Assembly (NCBI GenBank): GCA_021811865.1 | Contig: JAKAQB010000053.1 | Span: 1-24,131, forward strand | Source of the DNA: Actinomycetes bacterium | GTDB taxonomy: Bacteria; Actinomycetota; Acidimicrobiia; Acidimicrobiales; Palsa-688 | Direction of reading: 5' to 3' | DNA length: 24,131 nt | Program-made: the position numbers and the translations under genes | Shown: positions 1 to 7,498 of the stretch, in pieces | Position numbering within the stretch: position 1 is the stretch's first letter | Layout: every line of letters starts with the position of its first letter | The notes under the pieces: generated by a model | What the model was told of the DNA's origin: nothing | Databases searched by the model: none | Seen by the model: only the letters and a program-made list of their open reading frames with translations

Positions 1-878
1 CGATCTAAGGCGCAGACGTCGGCCACGGTCGGCGAACCGCAGCCCGGGCAGGGGTGCATGCCCTCTCGCTCCGCCTCGGCTGCGGGAGCGACGAGCGGCG
101 CGATCTGCTCGAGGAACCCGAAGTAGAACGCCGCCTTCGTCCCCGGCGAGCGCTCCTCGATGCCGTTGACCGCCTCCTTGTAGCGCAGGTGGCGGTTGCC
201 GGCAGCCATGGGGCATTCCTCGACGACGTAGTCGATGCCGCGCAGCACGCAGTAGGCGGCGGTCTCCCGCTCCCCGAGGCGGACGAGAGGCTTGACCTTG
301 CGGGCGAAGCCGTCGCCGCCGGGCAGCACCGGCCGCTGGCGCCCCAGGTAGCCCAGGTCCCAGCGCAGGACGTTGCCGAGGAGCACGGCGACCTCGTCGT
401 CGAGGTTGTGACCCGTGGCCACGACGGGGTACCCGCCTTCGACGGCGGCAGCGTTGAACAGGTGCCGCTTGGAGAGCCCGCAGGCCGAGCACGGAGCGCG
501 GCGGGCGGCACTGGCGCCGGCGGGGATGCCGAAGCCGAGCTCCACGGGCAGGTCGACGACGCGGAGAGCCGCTCCCCGGCGTTTCGCGAAGCGCTCGGCG
601 TACCCGGCGCTGTCGTCGCTGTAGCCGTCGATGCCGAGCCCTAGGTAGAGGCCGTCGGCCTCGTAGCCGGAGTCGAGCAGCAGGTCCCACAGGGCCAGGC
701 TGTCCTTGCCCCCGGAAACGGCGACCAGGACACGTTCCCCCGGGCGGATCATCCGGAAGTGGTGGATCGCCCGCTCGACCTGGTCGCGGCAGTGGCGCAC
801 GAAGCAGTCCCCGCAGAAGGCGGCGTTGTGCCGGGGGACGTCGACCACGGCCGGCCCCCGGCAGGACCGGCACTTCAC
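1..878 (-). CDS. ttuA: TtuA-type tRNA 2-thiouridine synthetase (partial, runs off left edge)
   Basis: This is an ATP-pyrophosphatase tRNA thiolase of the TtcA/TtuA superfamily. It adenylates a tRNA uridine and replaces the oxygen with sulfur taken from a ubiquitin-like carrier. 292 codons are visible. The N-terminal zinc finger has C3/C6 and C22/C25, with an RHNAAFC segment typical of the family. The P-loop SGGKDS lies at residues 55-60. C130, C133 and C222 sit where I recall the [4Fe-4S] ligands of Thermus TtuA. The C-terminal zinc finger begins with C277, C280 and C289 and is cut off soon after. The GTG start shares GTGA with the stop of the upstream sulfur-carrier gene, so the pair is probably translationally coupled. 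The family is confident. The exact product (2-thiouridine at position 54 versus another site) is inferred from the TtuB-like neighbour. Residue 292 is Asp where the family usually has a fourth Cys, and residue 291 uses the rare codon TTA. Confidence 0.88.
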   Translation of the reverse strand, partial: MKCRSCRGPAVVDVPRHNAAFCGDCFVRHCRDQVERAIHHFRMIRPGERVLVAVSGGKDSLALWDLLLDSGYEADGLYLGLGIDGYSDDSAGYAERFAKRRGAALRVVDLPVELGFGIPAGASAARRAPCSACGLSKRHLFNAAAVEGGYPVVATGHNLDDEVAVLLGNVLRWDLGYLGRQRPVLPGGDGFARKVKPLVRLGERETAAYCVLRGIDYVVEECPMAAGNRHLRYKEAVNGIEERSPGTKAAFYFGFLEQIAPLVAPAAEAEREGMHPCPGCGSPTVADVCALD

Positions 879-1075
879 CCCTGCCCCCCCGAGATGACGG
901 GGCGGACCTCGACGCTGGCGTCGTCGGGGATCTCGGCGTCCCCGGTGACCAGGGTGCCATCCACGATGACGAGCACCGACTCGCGAGCCAGGCCGAGGTG
1001 GCGGAGCAGCGCCCGCGCCGTGAGCGGCCCCGGCACCTCCAGCTCCCGCCGCGGGTTCCTCAACACGACCTGCAC
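875..1075 (-). CDS. ThiS/MoaD-like sulfur carrier (TtuB-like)
   Basis: This is a 66-residue beta-grasp protein, the usual ThiS/TtuB size. The pattern is a first strand (VQVVLRN), a helix (ALLRHLGL), then [11 protein letters not shown] and the closing strand [10 protein letters not shown]. Such proteins are activated at a C-terminal Gly-Gly as an acyl-adenylate and then carry a thiocarboxylate for thiolation enzymes. The TtuA partner overlaps it by 4 bases, so it is probably the sulfur donor for TtuA. The chosen start is GTG at 1075, preceded by a weak GAGG-like element; an in-frame GTG at 1099 is the alternative. The gene ends Gly-Gly-Gln-Gly rather than Gly-Gly, and a run of seven G covers the Gly-Gly codons. 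No E1-like activating enzyme (MoeB/TtuC type) is in the window. Confidence 0.82.
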   Translation of the reverse strand: MQVVLRNPRRELEVPGPLTARALLRHLGLARESVLVIVDGTLVTGDAEIPDDASVEVRPVISGGQG

Positions 1076-1122
1076 CGCCTCATCGTGGCAGGGCAGCACG
1101 GACCACGCCCGTCGACGGACGG

Positions 1123-1338
1123 CTACGGCCCCGGGCGGTGGCTGACCTGGAACACGTCGCCGGGGACCAGCTCCTCCCGGAAGACCGTGTCCTCGTGCCG
1201 GGACAGCGCCCGGCCGGCCAGGTTGGCGAGGAGGGCCGCACCGCCGAGGACCGCCCAGGCGCGGCTGCCCCCCAGCACCCCGCGTCGCCACCCCAACCGC
1301 ATCCCCCGCCGGAGCAGCGAGCGCACGAAGGTGCTCAC
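1123..1338 (-). CDS. Small hypothetical protein, probably membrane-associated (71 aa)
   Basis: I do not recognise this family. The 71 residues begin with a strongly basic N-terminus (many Arg in the first 20). A short Ala/Leu/Gly-rich hydrophobic stretch follows at about residues 27-42 ([16 protein letters not shown]), then a polar tail containing [11 protein letters not shown]. The GTG start shares GTGA with the stop of the 84-aa gene upstream, and the sulfur-carrier gene starts 48 bases downstream. This makes it the third member of a membrane-protein trio inside the operon. The basic end followed by a hydrophobic stretch fits a peripheral or single-pass inner-membrane protein, but that is inference. 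The reading frame is supported by the coupled start and plausible composition, not by homology I can name. Confidence 0.6.
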   Translation of the reverse strand: MSTFVRSLLRRGMRLGWRRGVLGGSRAWAVLGGAALLANLAGRALSRHEDTVFREELVPGDVFQVSHRPGP

Positions 1339-1589
1339 AGGCGCTTTATCTCCACCCAGGTCGACTTCCGCCGCCCGCGCCTTCGGCCGAGCAGGAAGGC
1401 CAGGACGATCAGGGCGATGCCGCCACCGACGGCGGCGTAGGTCAGGTACGGCTTGGCCGACTCGGCGGTCTCCTCCACCTCGCCGCGCAGCTCGGCGAGC
1501 TTCTCCCGGATGTCACCGATCTCGATCCGCCCGTCGGGTCCGCTGCCACTGACCACCTTGCGCCGGGTGCTCCTCGACCGGGGGCTCAC
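1335..1589 (-). CDS. Small single-pass membrane protein, DUF3618-like (84 aa)
   Basis: This 84-residue protein has a basic N-terminus and a charged, probably helical region at about residues 22-46 ([21 protein letters not shown]). One transmembrane segment follows at about 50-68 ([19 protein letters not shown]), then a very basic GRRRGRRKS tail. The order of amphipathic helix, single TM and basic tail resembles the DUF3618 proteins that sit beside Holin-X genes in Actinobacteria; I infer this from layout and did not search. The GTG start shares GTGA with the holin-like gene upstream, and its own stop shares GTGA with the 71-aa gene. Although an open frame extends upstream to 1781, the overlap and the neighbouring gene fix the start at 1589. 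Confidence 0.7.
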   Translation of the reverse strand: MSPRSRSTRRKVVSGSGPDGRIEIGDIREKLAELRGEVEETAESAKPYLTYAAVGGGIALIVLAFLLGRRRGRRKSTWVEIKRL

Positions 1590-1906
1590 TTGGGGTCCTT
1601 CAGGATGCGGGTGATGGAGAATCCGACGAAGGCAAGGGCCACGGCGATCCCGCCGCAGTACGGAACCCACGTCAGGTTGCCTCCGAGCGGGCCGGCGAGC
1701 TCGGTCTGCAACGCCCGGACGAACGCCAGGCTCAACAAGAACCCCCCCACACAGGTCATGACGGCCCCGGCGAGGCCCCACACCACGAAGCGCAACAAGT
1801 CCTTGAGCGGGTCGACCGTCTCCTGGCGGGCGTAAGCGAGGACCAGGCGGAGAAGGTCGCTGCCGACCTCACGTACGGACTCGTCTTCCCGTTTGGCCTC
1901 GGCCAC
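1586..1906 (-). CDS. Actinobacterial Holin-X family (holin superfamily III) membrane protein
   Basis: This 106-residue protein has a charged N-terminus (about residues 1-38, including VGSDLLRLVLAYARQETVDPLKDLLRF) and two hydrophobic segments. These lie at about 40-64 (VVWGLAGAVMTCVGGFLLSLAFV) and 78-98 (WVPYCGGIAVALAFVGFSITRI), followed by a short basic tail. This is the usual shape of the PF07332 family, which is called holin by similarity but is a common chromosomal membrane protein in Actinobacteria; no lysis function should be assumed. It starts at GTG 1906 behind a good SD (GGAGGT about 4 bases upstream) and is the first gene of the minus-strand operon. Divergent transcription of the desaturase begins about 110 bases away. 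No phage genes are nearby. Confidence 0.75.
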   Translation of the reverse strand: MAEAKREDESVREVGSDLLRLVLAYARQETVDPLKDLLRFVVWGLAGAVMTCVGGFLLSLAFVRALQTELAGPLGGNLTWVPYCGGIAVALAFVGFSITRILKDPK

Positions 1907-2004
1907 GGCACCTCCGTTCGGGGATGGGCGTCATTCTGCCCTCCGGAGGTGGGCCACAACCAACTGGCACGCGGAGGGGTTCGCTTACCGTATGGTCAGT
2001 GCAG

Positions 2005-2010
2005 TACCGT
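2005..2010 (+). promoter_or_regulatory. -10 element TACCGT of the desaturase gene (leaderless)
   Basis: TACCGT lies 7 bases before GTG 2018 and no SD is present, matching the leaderless arrangement repeated elsewhere in the window. A second TACCGT lies 19 bases upstream at 1986-1991. No clear -35 element is visible. Confidence 0.5.
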
Positions 2011-2017
2011 GGCCAGC

Positions 2018-2785
2018 GTGCCCGGGTACCTCGTCGCCGTCCTCGTCGGCCTCGCAACCTGCCAGGTCGGCCTCTACCTGACGACGGTGGTCCTGCACCG
2101 GGCGCTGTCGCACAAGGCCATCACCATCTCCCGCCGGCCCCTGTGGGCGTGCCGGGCGCTGATCTGGCTGACCACGGGCATCAGGCCCCGCGAGTGGGTG
2201 GCGGTGCACCGCAAGCACCACGCCTTCACCGACGTGGAGGGCGACCCCCACTCCCCGATCCTCTACGGCTTCCTCGCCATCCAGCTGGGCAACGTCGTGT
2301 ACTACAAGCGGGCCGCCGGCGACGCCGAGACGATCCGCCGCTACGCCAAGGACCTTCCCCCCGACGGCTGGGACCGGCTCCTGTTCGATCACGGTTTCCT
2401 CGGCCTCGGAGCCGGGCTCGGGATCCTGTTCCTCGTCTTCTGGGGGGACTGGCAGCTGGCGCTGATCGCCGCTGCCGTCCACATCGGCTGCTACCTGCTG
2501 GCGAGCTCGGCGATCAACGCCATCGGGCACCGTTTCGGCAAGCGCCCGTATGCGGGGAGCGCCACCAACAACCAGTGGCTGGCCTGGCTCGTCGCCGGCG
2601 AGGGACTCCACAGCAACCACCACGCCGCGCCGACCTCGGCCCGCTTGTCGTTCAAGCCGTCCGAGATCGATCCCGGCTGGTGGGTGATCACCCTCGCCCG
2701 GCGCCTCGGCTGGGTGCAGGTCCGCCACAGCGACGTCCGCCTGACGGCGAGGGCCAGCCTCGCCGCCACCGGCGGGACGCGCTGA
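2018..2785 (+). CDS. Membrane fatty-acid (acyl-CoA/acyl-lipid) desaturase
   Basis: This is a di-iron integral-membrane desaturase that would insert a cis double bond, probably delta-9, into saturated acyl chains to adjust membrane fluidity. The three histidine boxes are all present: HRALSH at residues 27-32, HRKHH at 64-68 and HSNHH at 198-202. The hallmark EGDPHSP follows the second box. Hydrophobic segments lie at about 4-26, 43-54 and in the middle (about 125-170). At 255 aa it is short but complete. The start is chosen at GTG 2018 because a TACCGT hexamer sits 7 bases upstream; GTG 2009 and a more distal start in the same frame at 1949 are alternatives, and the 1949 option adds residues unlike the family. 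No ferredoxin or reductase partner is adjacent. Confidence 0.88.
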   Translation: MPGYLVAVLVGLATCQVGLYLTTVVLHRALSHKAITISRRPLWACRALIWLTTGIRPREWVAVHRKHHAFTDVEGDPHSPILYGFLAIQLGNVVYYKRAAGDAETIRRYAKDLPPDGWDRLLFDHGFLGLGAGLGILFLVFWGDWQLALIAAAVHIGCYLLASSAINAIGHRFGKRPYAGSATNNQWLAWLVAGEGLHSNHHAAPTSARLSFKPSEIDPGWWVITLARRLGWVQVRHSDVRLTARASLAATGGTR

Positions 2786-2804
2786 CCCGGCGGCTCGCCC
2801 GGCG

Positions 2805-3194
2805 ATGGACATCGTCTCGGCGCTGTTCGTCGAGAGCATCGACCTGCGCCAGGTGCCCGGCCCGTCCACCCGCATCGACCTGACCGGCATCATGTTCTCC
2901 CTGCCGGCGCCATCCGAGCCGCCGGTGGTGATCACGCCCCACCTGGTCGTGCTCGTGCGGTGCCGTGCCGACGAGGAGGGCCAGGGCATCCTCGAGGTCA
3001 CCTTCCGGGACGAGGCCGGCGGCCAGGTGGCCCGCAACGTGTCGCCGTTCACGGTCGAGCCGGGGAAGTTCACCTACAGGCTCGTCCGCGGCGAGCTGGA
3101 GCTCCCCGGCGCCGGGACCATCGAGGCGCACTGCCGCCTGCTCCCCGACGGGCACGCCACCGTTGTACCGCTGACGCTGCTGCCCCCTCTGTAG
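2805..3194 (+). CDS. Conserved-looking hypothetical protein (129 aa)
   Basis: I do not recognise this with confidence. The 129 residues look soluble and beta-rich, with repeated V/L/I alternation such as HLVVLVRCRADEEGQGILEVTF and a later GTIEAHCRLLPDGHATVVPLTL. This is compatible with a small beta-sandwich. A resemblance to the DUF6941-like group of small bacterial proteins is possible, but I would not assign it. ATG 2805 lies 19 bases after the desaturase stop, so the two may be cotranscribed, although I see no good SD. There is no signal peptide, membrane segment or catalytic motif. Codon use is like its neighbours. Confidence 0.65.
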   Translation: MDIVSALFVESIDLRQVPGPSTRIDLTGIMFSLPAPSEPPVVITPHLVVLVRCRADEEGQGILEVTFRDEAGGQVARNVSPFTVEPGKFTYRLVRGELELPGAGTIEAHCRLLPDGHATVVPLTLLPPL

Positions 3195-3222
3195 GGACCC
3201 TGCCCGCACGTTCGCCGCCGCT

Positions 3223-4242
3223 GTGTCCACCCACCCAGTGAGCGCCCTCGCCGCCGGCGAGGTCGTCGGCCAGCTGCTCGACGCGGGGGCCGAGGGCGCC
3301 GACCTCGTGTTGCTGGCGGCCACGCCGGGCCATCGCGGCGCGCTCGAAGACGTGATGGCAGCCTGCCGCCGGCTCCTCGCGCCGGCGGTGCTCGCCGGCG
3401 TGGTGGCCGACGAAGCCATGGCCGCCGGGACCGCCTCCGGCACCGGGCCGGCCGTGGCGGCCTGGGCCGCCCGGTGCGGGCCGGTGACGGGCCGCTGGCT
3501 GCGGGCGCCAGCCCGGCCCACAGCCACGGCGGCGGCGCCGGCCACCACGCTCGTCGCGCTCGCCGGGGCGGGTGAGGAGTGGCCGGCTCGGTCGTGGGAG
3601 GACGGTCCCCGCTCCCCTGCCGCCGGAGTGGCCGGCACCGCTGCGATCGCCCTGGGCGCTGAGGTGGCAAGCGGCGGCGGGTGGGCGCTCGAGCTCGCCG
3701 CGGCGAGCTCGGTCCGGGTGGTGCAGGCCCTGCGCCCTCTCGGCCCGGTCCTCCCCGCCCAGAGCGATGGTCGCCTCCTGCTCCGCCTCGGTGGGGTCCC
3801 CGCCTTCGAGCAACTGCTCTGCCTGGCCCGCGACGGCGTGGCGGCGGGGGACCTGGCGGAGGTCGGCGCCGGCCTGCACGTGGAGGCGCCCGCCGGCGAG
3901 GGGGCGCCCGTCGCCGTGCTCGGGCACCATCGCGCCACCGGGGGCCTCGCTCTCGCCGCTCCAATCGCGCCGGGTGTGACCGCTCGGCTTCTCGTGCGCG
4001 ACCGCCGTGCCGTCCGCCGGGGCGTGGCGGCGGCGCTGGCCGGGGCGGCCGGCGCCGTGGTGCTGGGGGCGCCGGGGATAGGCGCGGCGTTGGCGGGCGG
4101 CGCGGCCAGCCGGGGCGGTCCCCTCACGGCGTCGGTGCTCCCGCCTGCCACCCTCTATGTCGGCGCGCCGGCGACCCTCTCCGGCGGCAATGCCGCTCCG
4201 GGCCGGGACGCGGTCGTCGTCGCCTTCCCCCCGGGACGGTGA
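3223..4242 (+). CDS. FIST-domain sensory/ligand-binding protein
   Basis: This is a 339-residue protein of the FIST (FIST_N plus FIST_C) type, predicted intracellular small-ligand sensor domains linked to signal transduction. Evidence is the N-terminal arrangement AAGEVVGQLLDAG, then LVLLAATPGH and ALEDVMAACRRLLAP, at about residues 9-55. This is the usual FIST_N beginning of a helix followed by a strand with the (F/L)xTPxH turn. The C-terminal half (about 180-339) is Gly/Ala-rich, with ARLLVRDRRAVRRG and a final strand pattern. No kinase, cyclase or GGDEF output domain is fused, so it would act through a partner not in this window. GTG 3223 is taken as the start, and GTG 3238 is also possible. 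It follows the 129-aa gene by 28 bases. It is unusually Ala/Gly-rich even for this genome. Confidence 0.65.
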   Translation: MSTHPVSALAAGEVVGQLLDAGAEGADLVLLAATPGHRGALEDVMAACRRLLAPAVLAGVVADEAMAAGTASGTGPAVAAWAARCGPVTGRWLRAPARPTATAAAPATTLVALAGAGEEWPARSWEDGPRSPAAGVAGTAAIALGAEVASGGGWALELAAASSVRVVQALRPLGPVLPAQSDGRLLLRLGGVPAFEQLLCLARDGVAAGDLAEVGAGLHVEAPAGEGAPVAVLGHHRATGGLALAAPIAPGVTARLLVRDRRAVRRGVAAALAGAAGAVVLGAPGIGAALAGGAASRGGPLTASVLPPATLYVGAPATLSGGNAAPGRDAVVVAFPPGR

Positions 4243-4243
4243 C

Positions 4244-4257
4244 CCCCCACCCGGGGG
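4244..4257 (+). terminator. Possible GC-only hairpin after the FIST gene
   Basis: CCCCC (4244-4248) pairs with GGGGG (4253-4257) across a 4-base loop just after the FIST stop. No T-tract follows, so terminator function is uncertain. Confidence 0.25.
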
Positions 4258-4297
4258 ATGCCGGCACCCCCCGGCGCGACCCCCCGCCCAACCGCCC

Positions 4298-4309
4298 GAT
4301 CGGCCGATC
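4298..4309. promoter_or_regulatory. 12-bp perfect palindrome upstream of transketolase (candidate operator)
   Basis: GATCGGCCGATC reads the same on both strands. It ends 21 bases before the tkt -10 hexamer and therefore overlaps the expected -35 position, where a dimeric regulator would compete with or recruit polymerase. The regulator is unknown. Confidence 0.3.
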
Positions 4310-4330
4310 CTCGCCGTGCACCGCCGTGGG

Positions 4331-4336
4331 TAGGGT
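4331..4336 (+). promoter_or_regulatory. -10 element TAGGGT of transketolase (leaderless)
   Basis: TAGGGT lies 7 bases before ATG 4344 with no SD in between. This is the clearest example of the window's leaderless promoter pattern. Confidence 0.55.
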
Positions 4337-4343
4337 GACCGCC

Positions 4344-6359
4344 ATGACCGATCGGGAGTTGGAGCAGCGCGGCATCGACGTCATCCGGGGATTGGCGATG
4401 GACGCGCCGCAGCGGGCCAACTCCGGCCACCCGGGCACCGCCATGGCGCTGGCGCCGCTCGCCCACGTGCTGTGGACGCGGATCATGCGCTACGACCCGA
4501 CCCACCCCGACTGGCCCGACCGGGACCGCTTCGTGCTCTCCTGCGGGCACGCCTGCATCCTGCTGTACTCCATGCTGTACCTCACCGGCTACGGCGTCGA
4601 GCTCGACGACTTGAAGGGCTTCCGCCAGCTCCACAGCCGCGCCGCCGGTCATCCCGAGGTGCACCACCTGCCGGGCGTCGAGGTGACGACCGGACCCCTC
4701 GGGCAGGGGGTGGGCAACGCTGTCGGCCTCGGCATGGCGGAGAGGATGCTGCGCTCCCGTTACGGGTCGGAACTGGTGGACCACCACACGTTCGTGGTCT
4801 GCAGCGACGGTGACCTGATGGAAGGGCTCAGCCACGAGGCCGCCTCCCTGGCGGGCCACCTCGGGCTCGGGCGGCTGGTGTACGTCTACGACGACAACCA
4901 CATCACCATCGACGGGCCGACGGAGCTGGCCCTCACCGACGACCCGGTCAAGCGGTTCGAGGCCTACGGCTGGCACACCGAGCTCGTCGGCGAGATCGCC
5001 AACGACACCGACGCCTTGGAGGCAGCCGTGCGCCGTGCGATGGCCGAGGAGGACCGCCCGTCGTTGATCGTCCTGCGCAGCCACATCGGTTACCCCTCAC
5101 CCCACCTGACCGACTCCCCCAAGGCCCACGGGAGCCCGCTCGGCGAGGACGAGGTCCGGGCCACCAAGGACGTCCTCGGCCTCCCAGCCGGCGAGGATTT
5201 CTTCGTCCCCGACGACGTGCTCGGGATGTACCGGGCGATGGTCCCCCGCGGTCGGGCGCTCCGGGAGGACTGGGAGGCGCGCCTGTCCCGCTGGGGCGGT
5301 GACCGCGCCGAGTGGGACGCCCTGTGGGCGAACCGCGGCCTGCCCGGCTGGCAAGCCAAGCTGCCGGTGTGGGAGAAGGCGGGTGAGCAGGTCGCCACCC
5401 GCCACTCGGCCAACACGGTCCTCAACGCCCTCGCGCCGATGGTCCCCGGCCTGGTCGCCGGCGGCGCCGACCTGACCGGCAACACCGGGACCAAGCTCGA
5501 CGGCACCCCCCAGCAGAGCCGGGAGCACCCCGAAGGGCGGGCGATCGCCTTCGGCGTTCGTGAGCACGCCATGGGGGCGGCCATGAACGGGCTCTCGCTG
5601 CACGGGGGGGTCATCCCGGTGGGGGGGACGTTCTTCGTCTTCAGCGACTACATGCGACCATCGGTGCGCCTGGCCGCCCTCTCCGAGGCGAAGGTCGTCT
5701 ACTTCTGGTCCCACGACTCGGTTGGCCTGGGCGAGGACGGACCGACCCACCAGCCCGTCGAGCAGCTCGCCGCCATGCGGGCCATGCCGCAGCTGAGGGT
5801 CATCCGCCCGGCCGACGCCAACGAGTCCGCCCACGCCCTCCGGGTCGCCCTCGAGCGCAACGGTCCGACGGCGATCTGCCTGTCGCGCCAGAACCTGCCC
5901 GTGCTGGACGGCACCGCCGGCCTCGCCCGCGCCGGCGTCGAGCGCGGCGCCTACGTGCTCGTCGCCGGCGACGACGAGCCCGACGTGGTGCTGATCGGCA
6001 CCGGGTCGGAGGTGTGGGTGTGCGTCGAGGCCGCCAAGCTCCTGGAGGAGGACGGGATCACCGCCCGGGTCGTGTCGATGCCGAGCTGGGAGCTCTTCGA
6101 CGAGCAGGACGACGACTACCAAGACGCCGTCCTCGGGCCCGGATCACCCGTCCTGTCGGTCGAGGCGGCGTCGTCGTTCGGCTGGGCCCGCTGGGCGGAC
6201 GACTCGGTGGCGATCGACCACTTCGGCGAGTCCGGTCCCGGCGAGGAGGTCCTCGCCGATCTCGGCTTCACGCCCCAGCGCGTCGCCGACCGGGCCCAGG
6301 TGCTGCTCGACGAGCTCGACGGGATCGGCTACGACGATGACGACGAGGAGGACGACTAG
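4344..6359 (+). CDS. tkt: Transketolase
   Basis: This is a thiamine-diphosphate enzyme that moves two-carbon ketol units between pentose-phosphate sugars. At 671 aa it is the normal full length. Visible signatures are SGHPGTAM (H29), [12 protein letters not shown], the ThDP/Mg motif SDGDLMEG at 154-161, the catalytic glutamate in VREHAM (E407), [19 protein letters not shown], and SRQNLP near the phosphate site. ATG 4344 is chosen because TAGGGT lies 7 bases upstream and the protein then begins like the family; the open frame continues far upstream only because the DNA is GC-rich. The protein ends in an unusual acidic tail (YDDDDEEDD) whose GAGGAGG codons double as the SD for tal. Its TAG stop overlaps the tal GTG by one base. 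It heads the pentose-phosphate cluster. Confidence 0.96.
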   Translation: MTDRELEQRGIDVIRGLAMDAPQRANSGHPGTAMALAPLAHVLWTRIMRYDPTHPDWPDRDRFVLSCGHACILLYSMLYLTGYGVELDDLKGFRQLHSRAAGHPEVHHLPGVEVTTGPLGQGVGNAVGLGMAERMLRSRYGSELVDHHTFVVCSDGDLMEGLSHEAASLAGHLGLGRLVYVYDDNHITIDGPTELALTDDPVKRFEAYGWHTELVGEIANDTDALEAAVRRAMAEEDRPSLIVLRSHIGYPSPHLTDSPKAHGSPLGEDEVRATKDVLGLPAGEDFFVPDDVLGMYRAMVPRGRALREDWEARLSRWGGDRAEWDALWANRGLPGWQAKLPVWEKAGEQVATRHSANTVLNALAPMVPGLVAGGADLTGNTGTKLDGTPQQSREHPEGRAIAFGVREHAMGAAMNGLSLHGGVIPVGGTFFVFSDYMRPSVRLAALSEAKVVYFWSHDSVGLGEDGPTHQPVEQLAAMRAMPQLRVIRPADANESAHALRVALERNGPTAICLSRQNLPVLDGTAGLARAGVERGAYVLVAGDDEPDVVLIGTGSEVWVCVEAAKLLEEDGITARVVSMPSWELFDEQDDDYQDAVLGPGSPVLSVEAASSFGWARWADDSVAIDHFGESGPGEEVLADLGFTPQRVADRAQVLLDELDGIGYDDDDEEDD

Positions 6360-7462
6360 TGACCCGCTTGCACCAGCTCTACGACGAGCAGGGCCAGAGC
6401 CCCTGGATCGACAACCTGACCCGGCCGGGCATCCTCGGCGGTGGTCTCCAGGAGCTCGTCGACAAGGGCATCCGGGGGGTGACGTCCAACCCGACGATCT
6501 TCGAGAAGGCCATGACCGGCTCGGACGCCTACGACGAGCAGTTCGCCGAGTTGATCCGGGCCGACACCGTGGAGAACGCCTTCTGGACGATGGCGGTGGA
6601 CGACGTCTCCCACGCCTGCGGGCTGCTGCGCCCCGTGCACGACGCCAGCGGAGGCGCCGACGGCTTCGTGTCCCTGGAGGTGGCGCCGTCGCTGGCCACC
6701 GACACCGCCGGCACGGTCGACGCCGCCCGCAACCTCCACGAGCGGATCTCCCTCCCCAACCTCATGGTGAAGATCCCCGCCACCAAGGAGGGGGTGCCGG
6801 CCATCCGCCAGATGATCGCGGAGGGGCGGAACATCAACGTCACGCTCATCTTCTCCATCCCTCGCTACGAGGAGGTGATGGAGGCCTACCTCTCCGGCCT
6901 GGAGGCGCTCGACGTCGCGGGCGGTGACGTGTCGCAGGTCCACAGCGTGGCGTCGTTCTTCGTCAGCCGCGTCGACACGGAGGTCGACCGGCGGCTGGAG
7001 AACCTCGGCGCAGGGGCGGCAGCGTTGCGGGGCAAGGCCGCCGTCTCCCAGGCGCGCCTCGCCTACGACCGCTTCGGTGACCACTTCGACGGCCCGCGCT
7101 GGAAGGCGCTGGCCGACAAGGGCGCCCACGTGCAACGCCCGCTGTGGGCATCGACCTCGACGAAGAACCCGGCGTACCCGGACCTGCTCTACGTCGACAG
7201 CCTCATGGGCCCCGACACGGTCGACACCATGCCGGACGCGACCGTGGCCGCCTTCTTGGACCACGGCACCGTCGAGCGCACTGTCGACTCCGACGTGGAC
7301 GGCGCCAGCGCCCACCTCCAGCGCCTCGCTGCAGCGGGCGTCGACATGGCCGACGTCGCACGGGTCCTGGAAGAAGAGGGCGTCGCCAGCTTCGCGAAGA
7401 GCTTCGGCGAGCTCATCCAGTCGCTGTCGGACAAAGCCAACGCGGCGCGCACCCGCAACTGA
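6359..7462 (+). CDS. tal: Transaldolase
   Basis: This enzyme transfers a dihydroxyacetone unit from sedoheptulose-7-phosphate to glyceraldehyde-3-phosphate. At 367 aa it has the long form usual in Actinobacteria. Typical blocks are QSPWIDNLTR at the start, GIRGVTSNPTIFEKA (residues about 38-52), the Schiff-base lysine in MVKIPATKEG (K138), NINVTLIFS, and SVASFFVSRVDTEVD. The late block LWASTSTKNPAYPD is also family-typical. The start is GTG 6359, overlapping the tkt stop (TAGTG), with a GAGGAGG SD encoded inside the tkt acidic tail, so translation is probably coupled. The next gene, pgl, begins 36 bases later with its own promoter-like hexamer. Confidence 0.95.
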   Translation: MTRLHQLYDEQGQSPWIDNLTRPGILGGGLQELVDKGIRGVTSNPTIFEKAMTGSDAYDEQFAELIRADTVENAFWTMAVDDVSHACGLLRPVHDASGGADGFVSLEVAPSLATDTAGTVDAARNLHERISLPNLMVKIPATKEGVPAIRQMIAEGRNINVTLIFSIPRYEEVMEAYLSGLEALDVAGGDVSQVHSVASFFVSRVDTEVDRRLENLGAGAAALRGKAAVSQARLAYDRFGDHFDGPRWKALADKGAHVQRPLWASTSTKNPAYPDLLYVDSLMGPDTVDTMPDATVAAFLDHGTVERTVDSDVDGASAHLQRLAAAGVDMADVARVLEEEGVASFAKSFGELIQSLSDKANAARTRN

Positions 7463-7485
7463 CCTCGGCCACCATGCGGGGCGTT

Positions 7486-7491
7486 TAGTCT
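7486..7491 (+). promoter_or_regulatory. -10 element TAGTCT of pgl (leaderless, internal to the cluster)
   Basis: TAGTCT lies 7 bases before GTG 7499 with no SD. It suggests that pgl and the LOG gene can be transcribed independently of tkt-tal. Confidence 0.5.
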
Positions 7492-7498
7492 GCTCGCC

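Noticed and set aside
1586..1906. Holin-like gene as sign of a prophage or lysis system
   Set aside because: Holin-X proteins are common chromosomal membrane proteins in Actinobacteria, and no endolysin, integrase or structural phage gene is present.
1985..3073. 362-codon open frame on the minus strand
   Set aside because: It is antisense to the desaturase, whose three His boxes are intact. Long antisense frames are expected in DNA this rich in G and C.
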